A stretch of 64,000 bases of DNA from contig NZ_JAKQZC010000006.1 in NCBI RefSeq assembly GCF_023736115.1, forward strand, positions 124,001-188,000. The letters run 5' to 3'. Both the position numbers and the translations under genes were made by a program. Each line of letters opens with the position of its first letter. Positions within the stretch are counted from its first letter, which is position 1. Source of the DNA: Salinicola avicenniae (GTDB lineage Bacteria; Pseudomonadota; Gammaproteobacteria; Pseudomonadales; Halomonadaceae). Positions 17,563 to 26,355 of the stretch are shown piece after piece. Under the pieces are notes generated by a model, which saw only the letters and a list, made by a program, of their open reading frames with translations, had not been told where the DNA came from and did not search any database.

Positions 17563-17576
17563 GGGTGAGACTCCTG

Positions 17577-17615
17577 GAATCGGGGTAACAACTTGAGAAT
17601 CGGGTTATGGCTTGA
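17577..17615. repeat. 19-20-bp tandem duplication upstream of wrbA
   Basis: Two copies beginning GAATCGGG and ending CTTGA at 17577-17596 and 17597-17615, differing at a few positions and by one base in length. They lie 15 bases upstream of the wrbA start, next to its ribosome binding site. Confidence 0.75.
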
Positions 17616-17836
17616 GACTGAAGGCCTTCGCCCGACTGTCGGAAACGCGAACCTGCCCGCACAGGCTAGCCGCTGTTGGAAAATCCCGGCAAGGCGACAT
17701 CGACGCATAATTTGCGGCCATTCGATGCAGTCGGTCGAATCATCGAGATCCGTCACCGGTTTCGCGCTTGGCCCGGCGCTCACGGGCCGTTACTCTGAAG
17801 CCACACCGCTTGTGAACCCTCAGGCCTGGATGCCGC

Positions 17837-18994
17837 ATGGATACTCGTGAACTGCTGACAGCGCTCGTCGGCTTCGACACTGTCTCTCGTCATTCGAATC
17901 TCGCGCTGATCGACTTCGTCGAGCGTTATCTGGCCAAGCACCGCGTACCGGCCCAGCGCATCGCCAATACTGACGGCAGCAAGGCCAACCTGCTGGCACG
18001 CATCGGCCCGGCGGTCGAGGGCGGCGTCGTGCTTTCCGGTCATACGGACGTGGTGCCGGTCGACGGCCAACCCTGGTCGAGCGCGCCGTTCTCGCTGACC
18101 GACATCGGCGATGGCCGACTCTACGCGCGCGGCAGCTGCGACATGAAGGGCTTTATCGCCTGCGCCCTGGCCCAGGTGCCAAGGTGGCGCGCGCTCGACC
18201 TGAGGCGTCCGATCTATCTGGCCTTCTCCTATGACGAGGAGATCGGCTGTCTCGGTGCGCCGTCGATGATCGAGCGACTGATGGCGGACGAACCGCGCCC
18301 CGCCGCCGTGATCATCGGTGAACCGACGCTGATGCAGCCGGTCGTGGCGCAGAAAGGGATCACCACACTGCGTACCACCGTGACCGGTCGCGAGTCTCAC
18401 TCGAGCCAGGTCAATCAGGGCGTCTCGGCGATCCACGTGGCCGCTCGGCTGATTACCCGCATCGAGGAGATCATGGCCGAGCTGGTCGCCGAGGGCGCCG
18501 TCGAGAACGTGTTCAACGTGCCCCACTCGAGCCTGCATGTCGGGCGCATCGAGGGCGGTACCGCGATCAACATCATGGCGCGCGAGTGTCACTTCGAGTG
18601 GGAGATTCGGCACCTGCCGAACGACGGTTTCGAGGCCGTCTACCAACGCTTTGCGCAGTACGCCGACGCACTGCAGGCGACGCTTCGCGAGCGCGCCCCG
18701 GAGGTCTCGATCGTGACCGAAAAACTGGTCGAGACGGTGCCGGCTCTCGCCGACCGGGACAACGCACCCGCCCTGTCGCTGTGCCGGGCTCTGCTCGACG
18801 ATGCCAATACCGACACCGGTGGCGTCGCCTACGCCACCGAAGGTGGCCAGTTTCAGCGTGTCGGCCTGCCGACGGTGATCTGCGGCCCGGGCAGCATCGC
18901 GCAGGCGCACCAACCGGACGAATATATCGAAATCCGCGAGCTCGAGGCCGGCGACCGCTTCATGCGTCGACTCGGCGAGAGACTCGCCGGCTGA
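17837..18994 (+). CDS. argE: Acetylornithine deacetylase (M20 family)
   Basis: Zn/Co-dependent amidohydrolase, 385 residues, converting N-acetylornithine to ornithine in arginine biosynthesis. M20 ligands are visible: His69 and Asp71 (SGHTDVVPV), Asp102 (GSCDMKG), the Glu pair 134/135 (YDEEIGC), and a C-terminal His in AQAHQPDEYI. Length and motif spacing fit ArgE. It is not next to other arg genes here, so a related N-acyl-amino-acid deacylase cannot be excluded. The start at 17837 has only a weak GGA-type ribosome binding site. Confidence 0.88.
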   Translation: MDTRELLTALVGFDTVSRHSNLALIDFVERYLAKHRVPAQRIANTDGSKANLLARIGPAVEGGVVLSGHTDVVPVDGQPWSSAPFSLTDIGDGRLYARGSCDMKGFIACALAQVPRWRALDLRRPIYLAFSYDEEIGCLGAPSMIERLMADEPRPAAVIIGEPTLMQPVVAQKGITTLRTTVTGRESHSSQVNQGVSAIHVAARLITRIEEIMAELVAEGAVENVFNVPHSSLHVGRIEGGTAINIMARECHFEWEIRHLPNDGFEAVYQRFAQYADALQATLRERAPEVSIVTEKLVETVPALADRDNAPALSLCRALLDDANTDTGGVAYATEGGQFQRVGLPTVICGPGSIAQAHQPDEYIEIRELEAGDRFMRRLGERLAG

Positions 18995-19088
18995 TGCGGC
19001 AGGCCGCGCCGCCGTTTCACGAACGACACGCGAGGGCTCCGCATCGCGGCTAACCTCGCCCGCCCACACGACAGGACACCCCCAGCCC

Positions 19089-19481
19089 ATGTACTCTCCC
19101 GCTCTCGCCATTCGCCGCACTTCGCTGGTCGCCGTCTATGGCACCTTGAAACGCGGGCTGCGCAATCACCACTGGCTGCAAGGCGCCGCGTTCGTTGGCC
19201 CCGACATCATCACCAGCGCGACGCTTTACGATATCGGTCCCTACCCGGGGGCTCGCGCGGAGCCGTCGCGCGGCATCGAGATCGAGGTCTATCGTGTCGA
19301 TGCTGCCGGCCTGCAAGCGCTGGATCGCCTGGAGGACTACCGCGTGCGAGCGCCGTTGTCGGGTGACTACAACCGCGCCGTGCACCGCACCGTCTTCGGC
19401 CCGGCGTGGCTCTATCTCTACAACCGGGATGTCAGTGGCTGTCCGGTGATTCGAGAAGGCGGCTGGCCGGCCGCGGCCTAG
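19089..19481 (+). CDS. Gamma-glutamylcyclotransferase-like (GGCT/AIG2) protein
   Basis: Small 130-residue protein with the GGCT-like fold. VAVYGTLKRGLRNHHWL near the N-terminus is the family's substrate-binding signature; LDRLEDY carries acidic residues. YtfP/AIG2-like; activity unproven. It follows argE by 94 bases in the same direction and may be co-transcribed. Confidence 0.85.
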   Translation: MYSPALAIRRTSLVAVYGTLKRGLRNHHWLQGAAFVGPDIITSATLYDIGPYPGARAEPSRGIEIEVYRVDAAGLQALDRLEDYRVRAPLSGDYNRAVHRTVFGPAWLYLYNRDVSGCPVIREGGWPAAA

Positions 19482-19497
19482 GCGGGATCGCCAGTGG

Positions 19498-20589
19498 CTA
19501 CTGGCTGTCGCTTCGCCACTGGCGCGGGCTGACACCCTGCCAGCGACGAAACGCACGTGAGAACGCGCTCGCCTCCGAAAAGCCCAGCAAGAGCGCGATT
19601 TCCGAGATCGACAGGTGTGGCTGGCGGAGATAGTGGTCGGCCATCTCACGACGTACGCCGTCGATCAGCCCGCTGAAGCTCGCGCCCTCATGATGCAGGC
19701 GCCGTTGCAGCGTCCAGCTCGACAGGTCGAGGCGATGGGCGACGCTTTCCAGCGTCGGTTCCTCGTTCGACAGCGTCTGGCGTACCTGATCCCGCACGTG
19801 ATCGATGAGCCCCTGTGGCCGGCGCTGTCCGTCGAGCCGACGTATCGCATCGACAATCACCCCGAGCAGCAGCGGGTCACGCTCCGGCATCGGTCGATTC
19901 AGGTCGCGCTTGGGGATCAACATCGCGTTGAGTGGCTGATCGAAATAGACCGGCGAATCGAAGGATTTACAGTGGTCATGCCACTGCTCCGGGCGCGGAT
20001 GCTCGAACATGACGGCACGCGGCGCCCAGTGCGGCCCGGCAGCGTGACGGATCAGATTGAGCGCCATCCCCATGGTCAGCTCGGCATCCTGACGCCGACA
20101 CAGAATGCGGCCATGACGCACCTGATAGTCCAGCCGCCAGCAGTCGTCGGCCTCCACCAACCGGATGAGCGTGTCGTGCTGGTGGTAGGGGAAGGCCGCC
20201 ACCCAGTTGTGCAACGCCGCCTCGAGGGTCGACGAGCAGAGCCCGATATAACCGATCAGCCCCAGTGCCTGCGGCTTGAACTGCTGGCCATAGTAGAGGC
20301 CGAAGTTGTCGCATCGAGAGTCACGCGCCGCGTTTTCCATGACCTGACAGTAGTCGTCGAGGCCGAGGCTGAGCGTCGGCTGGGCGAGCAGTTCCGGGTC
20401 GACCCCGCTGGTGCCAAGAATCCGGTCGGCATCGCCACCCTGATGGCCGATGAAATCGCACAGACCGCTGGCCGCAGCGGACAGCACGCCCCGGTTACCC
20501 GCCGTGGGCTCGCCGGTCATGGCGCCGAAGGCGGTCTCGGTCCCGTCCGGGAGAAGCGATATCCCGCCCGAGAGAAGCGATAGGTTCAT
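19498..20589 (-). CDS. AraC-family transcriptional regulator (OruR/ArgR-like architecture)
   Basis: Regulator of 363 residues with a long N-terminal ligand domain of the arabinose-binding-like type seen in OruR-like proteins. The C-terminal double HTH (about 265-360) includes ESVAHRLDLSSWTLQRRLHHEG and ISEIALLLGFSEASAFSRAFRRWQGVSPRQWR. The first residues contain a heptad repeat (SLLSGGI / SLLPDGT) produced by a DNA duplication (20542-20583), so the exact start is uncertain. It ends close to the GGCT gene and lies beside the kinase/PLP-lyase pair, which it may control. Confidence 0.88.
   Translation of the reverse strand: MNLSLLSGGISLLPDGTETAFGAMTGEPTAGNRGVLSAAASGLCDFIGHQGGDADRILGTSGVDPELLAQPTLSLGLDDYCQVMENAARDSRCDNFGLYYGQQFKPQALGLIGYIGLCSSTLEAALHNWVAAFPYHQHDTLIRLVEADDCWRLDYQVRHGRILCRRQDAELTMGMALNLIRHAAGPHWAPRAVMFEHPRPEQWHDHCKSFDSPVYFDQPLNAMLIPKRDLNRPMPERDPLLLGVIVDAIRRLDGQRRPQGLIDHVRDQVRQTLSNEEPTLESVAHRLDLSSWTLQRRLHHEGASFSGLIDGVRREMADHYLRQPHLSISEIALLLGFSEASAFSRAFRRWQGVSPRQWRSDSQ
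20542..20583. repeat. 21-bp tandem duplication in the 5' end of the AraC gene
   Basis: Two copies at 20542-20562 and 20563-20583 share the core GAGAAGCGATA and agree at 18 of 21 positions. In frame, they add seven codons near the N-terminus. Confidence 0.8.
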
Positions 20590-20840
20590 GAGCGTCTATC
20601 CGCTGATGCGAGTTCATGGTCAGGCAGCAAATTTCATACCAGCAGCAGCCTCCCTGCCCCTCCACCGTTTGAATTCACGCGCCTGCCGGCCAGCCCGATT
20701 GGCCGCGCGATCGCGCCTTGCCAAAACGAGACAGCCCGACCGCTTCGGATTGGTGCGGACAGAGACGCGACTGCACCCGGTCGTGTCACGAGTCCGCTCT
20801 TCTTTCTTCGCGCCACGGGTCCGCTCTTCGCGCCACGGTA
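20590..20840. other. Intergenic region between AraC gene and kinase gene
   Basis: 251 bases carrying the upstream region of the AraC regulator and, at its right end, the repeat 20787-20840 next to the kinase stop codon. No gene seen. Confidence 0.5.
20787..20840. repeat. Imperfect tandem repeat abutting the kinase stop codon
   Basis: Copies beginning CACGAGTCCGCTCTTC (20787), CACGGGTCCGCTCTTC (20814) and a fragment CACGG (20834). The first has a seven-base insert TTTCTTC. The array ends exactly at the stop codon of the phosphotransferase gene. Confidence 0.75.
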
Positions 20841-21899
20841 TCAGTCGGCGCCGAGCGGCAGCCTGCCGTCCAGATAACGGCTCACCAACCGCACCGAGTG
20901 ATCCGCCCAATCCGCACCGAGGTCGGCGACCTGTTGTGTCCGGGCATGGGAGCCGGTCCAGGCGAGCAGCTGGATGCGTCGCTGCGCGATCATGGCCGGG
21001 ATAATGGCGAGATCGGCCGGATCGAGCGTTGCCACCTCGCGGTAGCCCGCGAGCCACTGTAACAGCCACTCCCCGGCGCGCGGATGGTGTTCCTCGAAGC
21101 TCAACGCCGCCGCGAGGTCGTGCAGGTACCAGCCGAAACCGCAGTCGTCGAAGTCGATCACGCGGGTTTCGTCGCCTTCCAGCAGCAGGTTGGTCAGGCG
21201 TAGGTCGGCATGAATCAAGCCGAAGCGCTCGGGGGCCTGGCCATAGGCTTCGAGCTCGGCGCCGATCCGCGAGATCGCCGTTTCAATCGTCGGCCAGTCG
21301 CGGGTCTGCAGGTTGGGCGCGTCTCGCCAGTCGCCCCAGTGGCCGCGCTCACCGACCATGGTGTCGTGATTCCAAAGCAGGCGCCGGAACCCCGGCGGCC
21401 GTTGCCAGTGGCGACTGTGACGATGCAGATGCGCGGTGGTTTCGCCAAGACGCCGAAATGCCCGGGGATCGACAGCATTGGTCGGCATATCGCCCGCCAT
21501 CCAGCCGAACATCACAGCGTGACGCACCTCCCGTGTCTCGCTTGCCGACCCAGCCAGCGGCAAGGTCAGCACCGTCTCGCCGGCGGCATCGGCCACCGGC
21601 TCGGGCACTTGATGGCCCGCCTCGCGTAGCGCCGCCAGCCACGCCAATTCACTGACGATATCCTCCCGTTCATGGTAACCGCCGCGATGCAGACGCAGCG
21701 CGTGGCGCACGCCATCCACCCTCTCGACGACAAAGGTCGCGTTCTCCGAGCGGCACAACAGCCTGACCGTGCCGCGTACCGGCACCGGATAGCGCGCGAC
21801 GGCCGCCTCTGCGAGACGTGTCAGCGTATCGTCGTCGAGATCATCCGCCTGCGGTGCATTCGCCCTCGAATCCGTCTCGAGCGTCGATGGATAAGCCAT
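20841..21899 (-). CDS. APH-fold small-molecule kinase (hydroxylysine-kinase-like)
   Basis: Aminoglycoside/choline-kinase superfamily protein, 352 residues. Brenner motif His230-Asp232-Asn237 in LIHADLRLTNLLL, and Mg-binding Asp249 in IDFDDCGFG. AGGAG lies before the ATG. It is divergent from a class III PLP enzyme of the AGXT2L type across 265 bases. In animals, hydroxylysine kinase acts ahead of such a phospholyase, and kinase-lyase fusions are known in bacteria. I infer it phosphorylates an amino alcohol such as hydroxylysine or ethanolamine. An antibiotic-resistance role is unlikely in this context. Confidence 0.82.
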   Translation of the reverse strand: MAYPSTLETDSRANAPQADDLDDDTLTRLAEAAVARYPVPVRGTVRLLCRSENATFVVERVDGVRHALRLHRGGYHEREDIVSELAWLAALREAGHQVPEPVADAAGETVLTLPLAGSASETREVRHAVMFGWMAGDMPTNAVDPRAFRRLGETTAHLHRHSRHWQRPPGFRRLLWNHDTMVGERGHWGDWRDAPNLQTRDWPTIETAISRIGAELEAYGQAPERFGLIHADLRLTNLLLEGDETRVIDFDDCGFGWYLHDLAAALSFEEHHPRAGEWLLQWLAGYREVATLDPADLAIIPAMIAQRRIQLLAWTGSHARTQQVADLGADWADHSVRLVSRYLDGRLPLGAD

Positions 21900-22164
21900 G
21901 GAAATCTCCTGTCAGCCGTGAACGTTGGCGCGACTTCTCATCGCGATTCACAGCATGGAGCGCGCAAGTCCACGCCGGCTTGACCCGGCGTCACACGTCC
22001 TTGACCGGGGATGACAGGAAATAGGGCCTCGGCAGGCAGTTGACCGCCGGACACAGCCATCGCTGCCTCACGGTCAAGTCGTCGTCTCGCTGCTCGAGGC
22101 ATCATCCGCGTCATCACGCCGATTCGAGACACAAGGGCTGTCCAGCCCTGCCCAGGAGAGAACG
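21900..22164. other. Divergent promoter region of the kinase/PLP-lyase pair
   Basis: 265 bases between the two starts. CTTGACC occurs at 21979 and 22000 as part of a loose 21-base repeat (about 13 of 19 identical). No clear operator for the nearby AraC protein could be defined. Confidence 0.4.
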
Positions 22165-23487
22165 ATGCTCAAGACCAACGCCTTCGACGCCAGCACCGGC
22201 GATACCCTCTCGGCGGCAAAGCGGGACATGATCGAGCGTCGTCGACGCCTGCTCGGCCCCGCCTATCAGCTGTTCTATCAGGACCCGCTCCATCTCGTCC
22301 GCGGTGAGGGCGTCTGGGTATTCGATGCCGATGGCAATCGCTATCTCGACGTCTACAACAACGTGCCGTCGGTCGGGCATTGCCATCCGCATGTCCTCGA
22401 GGCGCTCACGCGTCAGGCGAGCGAACTCAACACGCACACCCGCTATCTGCACGACAACGTGCTCGACTTCGCCGAGAAACTGATCGGGACCATGCCCGAA
22501 GCGCTCAGTCAGGTGATGTTTACCTGTACCGGTAGCGAGGCCAACGACCTGGCGTTACGTATTGCCGAGGACTATACCGGCGGCACCGGCGTGATCGTCA
22601 CTGACTACAGCTATCACGGGATGACCAAGTCGATAGCGGCGCTATCGGCGTCGATGGGCCCCTACGTCAAGCTCGACCGCGACGCCCGCGCGATTCCCGC
22701 GCCAATCCACGACCCGGCCAATCCGGCGGCGGTCGGCAAGCGCTTCGCCGCCGATGTGCGCGCCGCGGTCGCCGACATGCGACGCCACGGCATCCGGCCG
22801 GCGGCCCTGTTGATCGATACCTTCTTCACCAGCGACGGCGGCTTCTTCGATCCCCCCGGCTTCCTTCAGGAAGCGGTAGCGGCCATCCGCGAGGCCGGCG
22901 GTCTCTACATTGCCGACGAGGTGCAACCGGGCTACGGCCGCAGCGGTGAGCACATGTGGGGCTTCGAGCGTCACGCCCTGGTCCCGGACCTGGTCACGCT
23001 GGGCAAGCCGATGGGCAACGGGCATCCGATGGCCGCGACCGTGGTCAAGCCGCATATCCTTGAGCGTTTCGGCAGCGAATCGAGCTATTTCAATACGTTC
23101 GGCGGTAATACCGTCTCTGCCGCCGTGGGTCTGGCCGTGCTCGAAGTGATCGAACAGGAGAATCTGCTGCCCTCGATCCAACGGGCCGGCAAGGCGATCG
23201 TCGAGGGCATCTCGGCGCTGGTGCCACGCTATCCCGTTCTCGCCAACGTCCGCGGTGCAGGACTCTACGCGAGCGTCGAGATCATCGACTCGAAGGGCAA
23301 ACCCGATGCCGCCATGGCACTGGCCATCGTCAATGGCTTACGTGATGAAGGCATACTGATCGGCGCCATCGGCCCGCATGCCAACATCCTCAAGATCCGC
23401 CCGCCGCTGGTGTTTCAGGCAACGCATAGCAGGATGCTGGTGGAAGGGCTGGAAAAAGCACTGACAAAGCTGATGTCGCACGCCTGA
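22165..23487 (+). CDS. Class III PLP enzyme, AGXT2L-type (phospholyase-like)
   Basis: PLP-dependent class III aminotransferase fold, 440 residues. PLP Lys281 in VTLGKPMGNGHPM, Asp251 in IADEVQPGYGR, and GSEAND at 123-128. YNNVPSVGHCHP and LNTHTRYLHDN match the human ETNPPL/PHYKPL (phosphoethanolamine / phosphohydroxylysine phospholyase) group rather than ordinary omega-transaminases. Likely reaction: elimination of phosphate from an O-phospho amino alcohol, giving an aldehyde plus NH3. It has a strong RBS (AGGAGAG) and is divergent from the matching kinase. A conventional transaminase remains possible. Confidence 0.85.
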   Translation: MLKTNAFDASTGDTLSAAKRDMIERRRRLLGPAYQLFYQDPLHLVRGEGVWVFDADGNRYLDVYNNVPSVGHCHPHVLEALTRQASELNTHTRYLHDNVLDFAEKLIGTMPEALSQVMFTCTGSEANDLALRIAEDYTGGTGVIVTDYSYHGMTKSIAALSASMGPYVKLDRDARAIPAPIHDPANPAAVGKRFAADVRAAVADMRRHGIRPAALLIDTFFTSDGGFFDPPGFLQEAVAAIREAGGLYIADEVQPGYGRSGEHMWGFERHALVPDLVTLGKPMGNGHPMAATVVKPHILERFGSESSYFNTFGGNTVSAAVGLAVLEVIEQENLLPSIQRAGKAIVEGISALVPRYPVLANVRGAGLYASVEIIDSKGKPDAAMALAIVNGLRDEGILIGAIGPHANILKIRPPLVFQATHSRMLVEGLEKALTKLMSHA

Positions 23488-23613
23488 CGGCGCGATTCTG
23501 GCCAAGCAGCGGCCACGGATAGCCACCGCGGCCATCAGGGCAGGGATCAGCGCCGCTGTCGAGCGACGCGAACGAGGCGCCCCGCGGGATTTCGCACATC
23601 ATTGCCGTAGGCG

Positions 23614-24369
23614 TCACGCATCGAAAAACACCCGCAGCACATGATCCAGGTGGACCTCCATGGCGTGCCGCGCGGCATCCGGGTCGCGGCGCTCGATCGC
23701 GTCGAGAATGCGCTGGTGATCATGCTGTGACTGGCGCGGCATGTCGGTTTCCATGAACAGCTCCTGCAGCCGGCGAAACATCATGCCGTACTGATGGCCA
23801 AGCAGATGCTTGATCGTCATGGCGTAGGCCGCGTTACCCGAGGCTTCGGCAATGCGAATGTGCAGTAGCCGGTCGCCGGCCTGGTTGCGCCCGCCCTGCA
23901 GATTGTCCTCGACGTTACGCGCATAGGCGGCGCGCATGGCAACGAGATCCGCTTCACTGGCATTGGTCGCCGCCAGGGCTGCCGTTTCCGGCTCCAGATA
24001 GCGCCGTGCCTGCAGCAGCGAAAACGGCGGAATTTCCTGGTCCAGATCGAGCTCGATCTCACTATCGAATTCGGGGTCGAGCGACCACGGCGCCTTGCGA
24101 CGCGCTTCGCTCATCACCGAGCTGCCGACGGCTTCGTCGCGTTCCAGCACCAGCACGCCGTGTCCGACACGCACCTCCACCTGCCCCACCACTTCCAGCG
24201 CGATCAGGGCTTCCCGCACCGAGGCACGGCTGACACCGAGCTGCTGCGCCAGATCGCGCTCGGGTGGCAACAGCGTACCGGGCGGGAATTCTCCCTGCTG
24301 GATCAAGACCAGCAACTGATCGGCAATCTGGCGATAGAGCCGCTGGGCACGAATGGACTGAATCGGCAT
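23614..24369 (-). CDS. FadR/GntR-family regulator with FCD domain
   Basis: Transcription factor of 251 residues: N-terminal winged helix (about 10-75, with ERDLAQQLGVSRASVREALIALE) and a C-terminal FCD ligand domain (about 95-240). The FCD domain carries His residues in LLHIRIAEASGN and DHQRILDAIERRDPDAARHAMEVHL, which form a metal/carboxylate site in this family. AGGAGG precedes the ATG. Divergent from the deoxyfuconate dehydrogenase operon and very likely its repressor, with a sugar acid or its keto derivative as effector. Confidence 0.92.
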   Translation of the reverse strand: MPIQSIRAQRLYRQIADQLLVLIQQGEFPPGTLLPPERDLAQQLGVSRASVREALIALEVVGQVEVRVGHGVLVLERDEAVGSSVMSEARRKAPWSLDPEFDSEIELDLDQEIPPFSLLQARRYLEPETAALAATNASEADLVAMRAAYARNVEDNLQGGRNQAGDRLLHIRIAEASGNAAYAMTIKHLLGHQYGMMFRRLQELFMETDMPRQSQHDHQRILDAIERRDPDAARHAMEVHLDHVLRVFFDA

Positions 24370-24577
24370 CTATCGACCTCCTGATACGAGTCAAAGATTA
24401 GACATAAGTCGAAAAAATCGGCGAATTCATGGGATTTCGTCACGATATTAGACGTTTGGCGATTTGCGGCCCGCTACGGCGAAGCCTAATACTCGGACCA
24501 AAGGTCAGGCCTTTAGACATTAGAACCAAAAACCGGGGTGCCTTGCCAGCATGCCGCGATTCAGGAGACGACTGCTC
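24370..24577. promoter_or_regulatory. Divergent control region with three TAGAC motifs
   Basis: 208 bases between the FadR regulator and the fuconate operon. TAGAC occurs at 24399 (TAGAC-ATAA-GTCGA, near-palindrome), 24449 (TAGAC-GTTT-GGCGA) and 24514 (TAGAC-ATTA-GAACC), always preceded by T. A separate palindrome GACCAAAGGTC lies at 24496-24506. Together they look like multiple operators for the divergent regulator. Confidence 0.5.
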
Positions 24578-25318
24578 ATGCGACTCGCCGACAAGACCGC
24601 GCTGATCACCGCCGCCGGACAGGGGATCGGTCGCGCTTCCGCCGAGCGGTTCCTGGCGGAGGGCGCTCGAGTCATCGCCACCGATGTCGACCCTGACAAG
24701 CTGGCGGGTCTGAAAGACGCCGAGTGCTATGCCCTGGATGTCACCGATGCCGCAGCCGTCGCCTCGCTGATCGAATCGCTGCCGCCGCTGGACATTCTGT
24801 TCAACTGTGCCGGTACGGTGCCCGCCGGGTCGATTCTCGACTGCGACGATGCACAGTGGACCTTTGCGCACCGCCTCAACGTCGATGCCATGTTCTACAC
24901 CATTCGCGCCGCCCTGCCGGCCATGCTGGCCAACAGCGGCGGCAACATCATCAACATGTCTTCACTCGCCTCGAGCGTCAAAGGCGTGGTCAACCGCTGC
25001 GCCTACGGCACCTCCAAGGCTGCCGTCATCGGCCTGACCAAATCCGTCGCCGCCGACTTCATGACCCGGGGCATTCGCTGCAACGCGATCTGTCCCGGCA
25101 CCGTCGACTCCCCCTCCCTGCGCGAGCGGGTCGCGGAACAGGCGCGACAACAGGGGCGTACCGCCGACGACGTCTTCGCCGATTTTGTCGCCCGACAACC
25201 GATGGGGCGGCTCGGCAAGGTAGAAGAGATCGCTGCACTGGCCGCGCATCTGGCCAGCGACGACGCCGGTTTTATCACGGGGACCGTGCAGATGATCGAT
25301 GGCGGCTGGTCCAACTGA
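24578..25318 (+). CDS. 2-keto-3-deoxy-L-fuconate dehydrogenase (SDR)
   Basis: NAD+-dependent SDR of 246 residues that oxidises 2-keto-3-deoxy-L-fuconate to 2,4-diketo-3-deoxy-L-fuconate in the non-phosphorylating L-fucose pathway. Seen: TAAGQGIGRA at 11-20, NCAG at 76-79, Ser129, Tyr143 and Lys147 (CAYGTSKAAVIGLTKSVAADF), and a C-terminal TGTVQMIDGGWSN. It resembles the Xanthomonas campestris enzyme and BDH2-type SDRs. I chose ATG 24578, which has AGGAGA upstream. First gene of the operon; the downstream hydrolase supports the assignment. Confidence 0.85.
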   Translation: MRLADKTALITAAGQGIGRASAERFLAEGARVIATDVDPDKLAGLKDAECYALDVTDAAAVASLIESLPPLDILFNCAGTVPAGSILDCDDAQWTFAHRLNVDAMFYTIRAALPAMLANSGGNIINMSSLASSVKGVVNRCAYGTSKAAVIGLTKSVAADFMTRGIRCNAICPGTVDSPSLRERVAEQARQQGRTADDVFADFVARQPMGRLGKVEEIAALAAHLASDDAGFITGTVQMIDGGWSN

Positions 25319-25383
25319 TCCCCATCACGAGCGCCGATTGCGCGTCATCCCCCCTCACTTACTGCTACAGGAAAGGAAATCGC

Positions 25384-26226
25384 ATGAAACTGCTGCGCCA
25401 TGGCCCCAAGGGGCAGGAAAAACCCGGCATTGTCGATGCCAACGGTGTCGTCCGTGACCTCTCCGGTGAAATCGACGATATCGCCGGTGAGACACTGTCG
25501 GACGAGCACCTCGCCGCGCTGGCCCAGGTCGATCTCGCCAACCTGCCGGCAGTCGCTTCCGATACCCGCCTCGGCCCCTGCGTCGGTCGCGTCGGCAAGT
25601 TCATCTGCATTGGCCTCAACTACTCCGATCACGCCGCAGAGACCGGCTCGGACGTGCCGGCCGAGCCGGTCATCTTCAACAAGTGGACCAGCGCCATCTG
25701 CGGCCCCGACGACGATATCGAGATCCCGCGCGGCTCGACCAAGACCGACTGGGAAGTCGAACTGGGCGTGGTCATCGGCAAGGGCGGGCGCTATATCGAG
25801 GAAGCCGATGCCATGAGCCATGTGGCCGGCTTCTGCGTGGTCAACGACGTCTCCGAACGCGAGTTCCAGCTCGAACGCAGTGGCACCTGGGACAAGGGCA
25901 AGGGCTGCGACACCTTCGGCCCGCTCGGCCCATGGCTGGTCACCCGCGACGAGATCGAGGACCCGCACGATCTGGACATGTGGCTCGAGGTCGACGGCAA
26001 GCGCTATCAGGACGGCTCCACGCGCACCATGGTGTACCAGGTTCCCCATCTCGTCTCGTACCTGAGCCAGTTCATGAGCCTGCAGCCGGGCGACGTCATC
26101 TCCACCGGTACACCACCGGGCGTCGGCATGGGGCAGAACCCGAAAATCTTCCTCAAGCCGGGACAGGTCATGCGCCTGGGTATCGAGGGGCTCGGCGAAC
26201 AGCAGCAGCGCTGCATCGAGAGCTGA
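25384..26226 (+). CDS. 2,4-diketo-3-deoxy-L-fuconate hydrolase (FAH family)
   Basis: Fumarylacetoacetate-hydrolase-fold enzyme, 280 residues, expected to split 2,4-diketo-3-deoxy-L-fuconate into pyruvate and L-lactate. FAH features: FICIGLNYSDHA, PVIFNKWTSA, metal-binding acids in DWEVELGVVIG and GFCVVNDVSERE, and the C-terminal GDVISTGTPPGVGMG. AAAGGA precedes ATG 25384. It is 65 bases after the SDR gene, the same order as in known fuconate clusters. Confidence 0.86.
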   Translation: MKLLRHGPKGQEKPGIVDANGVVRDLSGEIDDIAGETLSDEHLAALAQVDLANLPAVASDTRLGPCVGRVGKFICIGLNYSDHAAETGSDVPAEPVIFNKWTSAICGPDDDIEIPRGSTKTDWEVELGVVIGKGGRYIEEADAMSHVAGFCVVNDVSEREFQLERSGTWDKGKGCDTFGPLGPWLVTRDEIEDPHDLDMWLEVDGKRYQDGSTRTMVYQVPHLVSYLSQFMSLQPGDVISTGTPPGVGMGQNPKIFLKPGQVMRLGIEGLGEQQQRCIES

Positions 26227-26355
26227 AGCGGAGACCTCCCAGCGACAGGCGGAATCCAGCCCCCCTGCCGAAGCGGATCGGCGGGGCGAGGCCTCCGCCA
26301 ATTGGTCAGGCCTTTGAACCGATAGCGCCGTACGCCGGCCCCAGGAGAAGCCAAT

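Noticed and set aside
17780-19120. Reverse-strand open frame opposite argE (about 446 codons)
   Set aside because: Antisense shadow of a gene with complete M20 metal ligands; no domain or ribosome binding site.
20841-21899. Aminoglycoside resistance gene
   Set aside because: Only the general APH fold is present; pairing with an AGXT2L-type enzyme and an AraC regulator points to metabolism.
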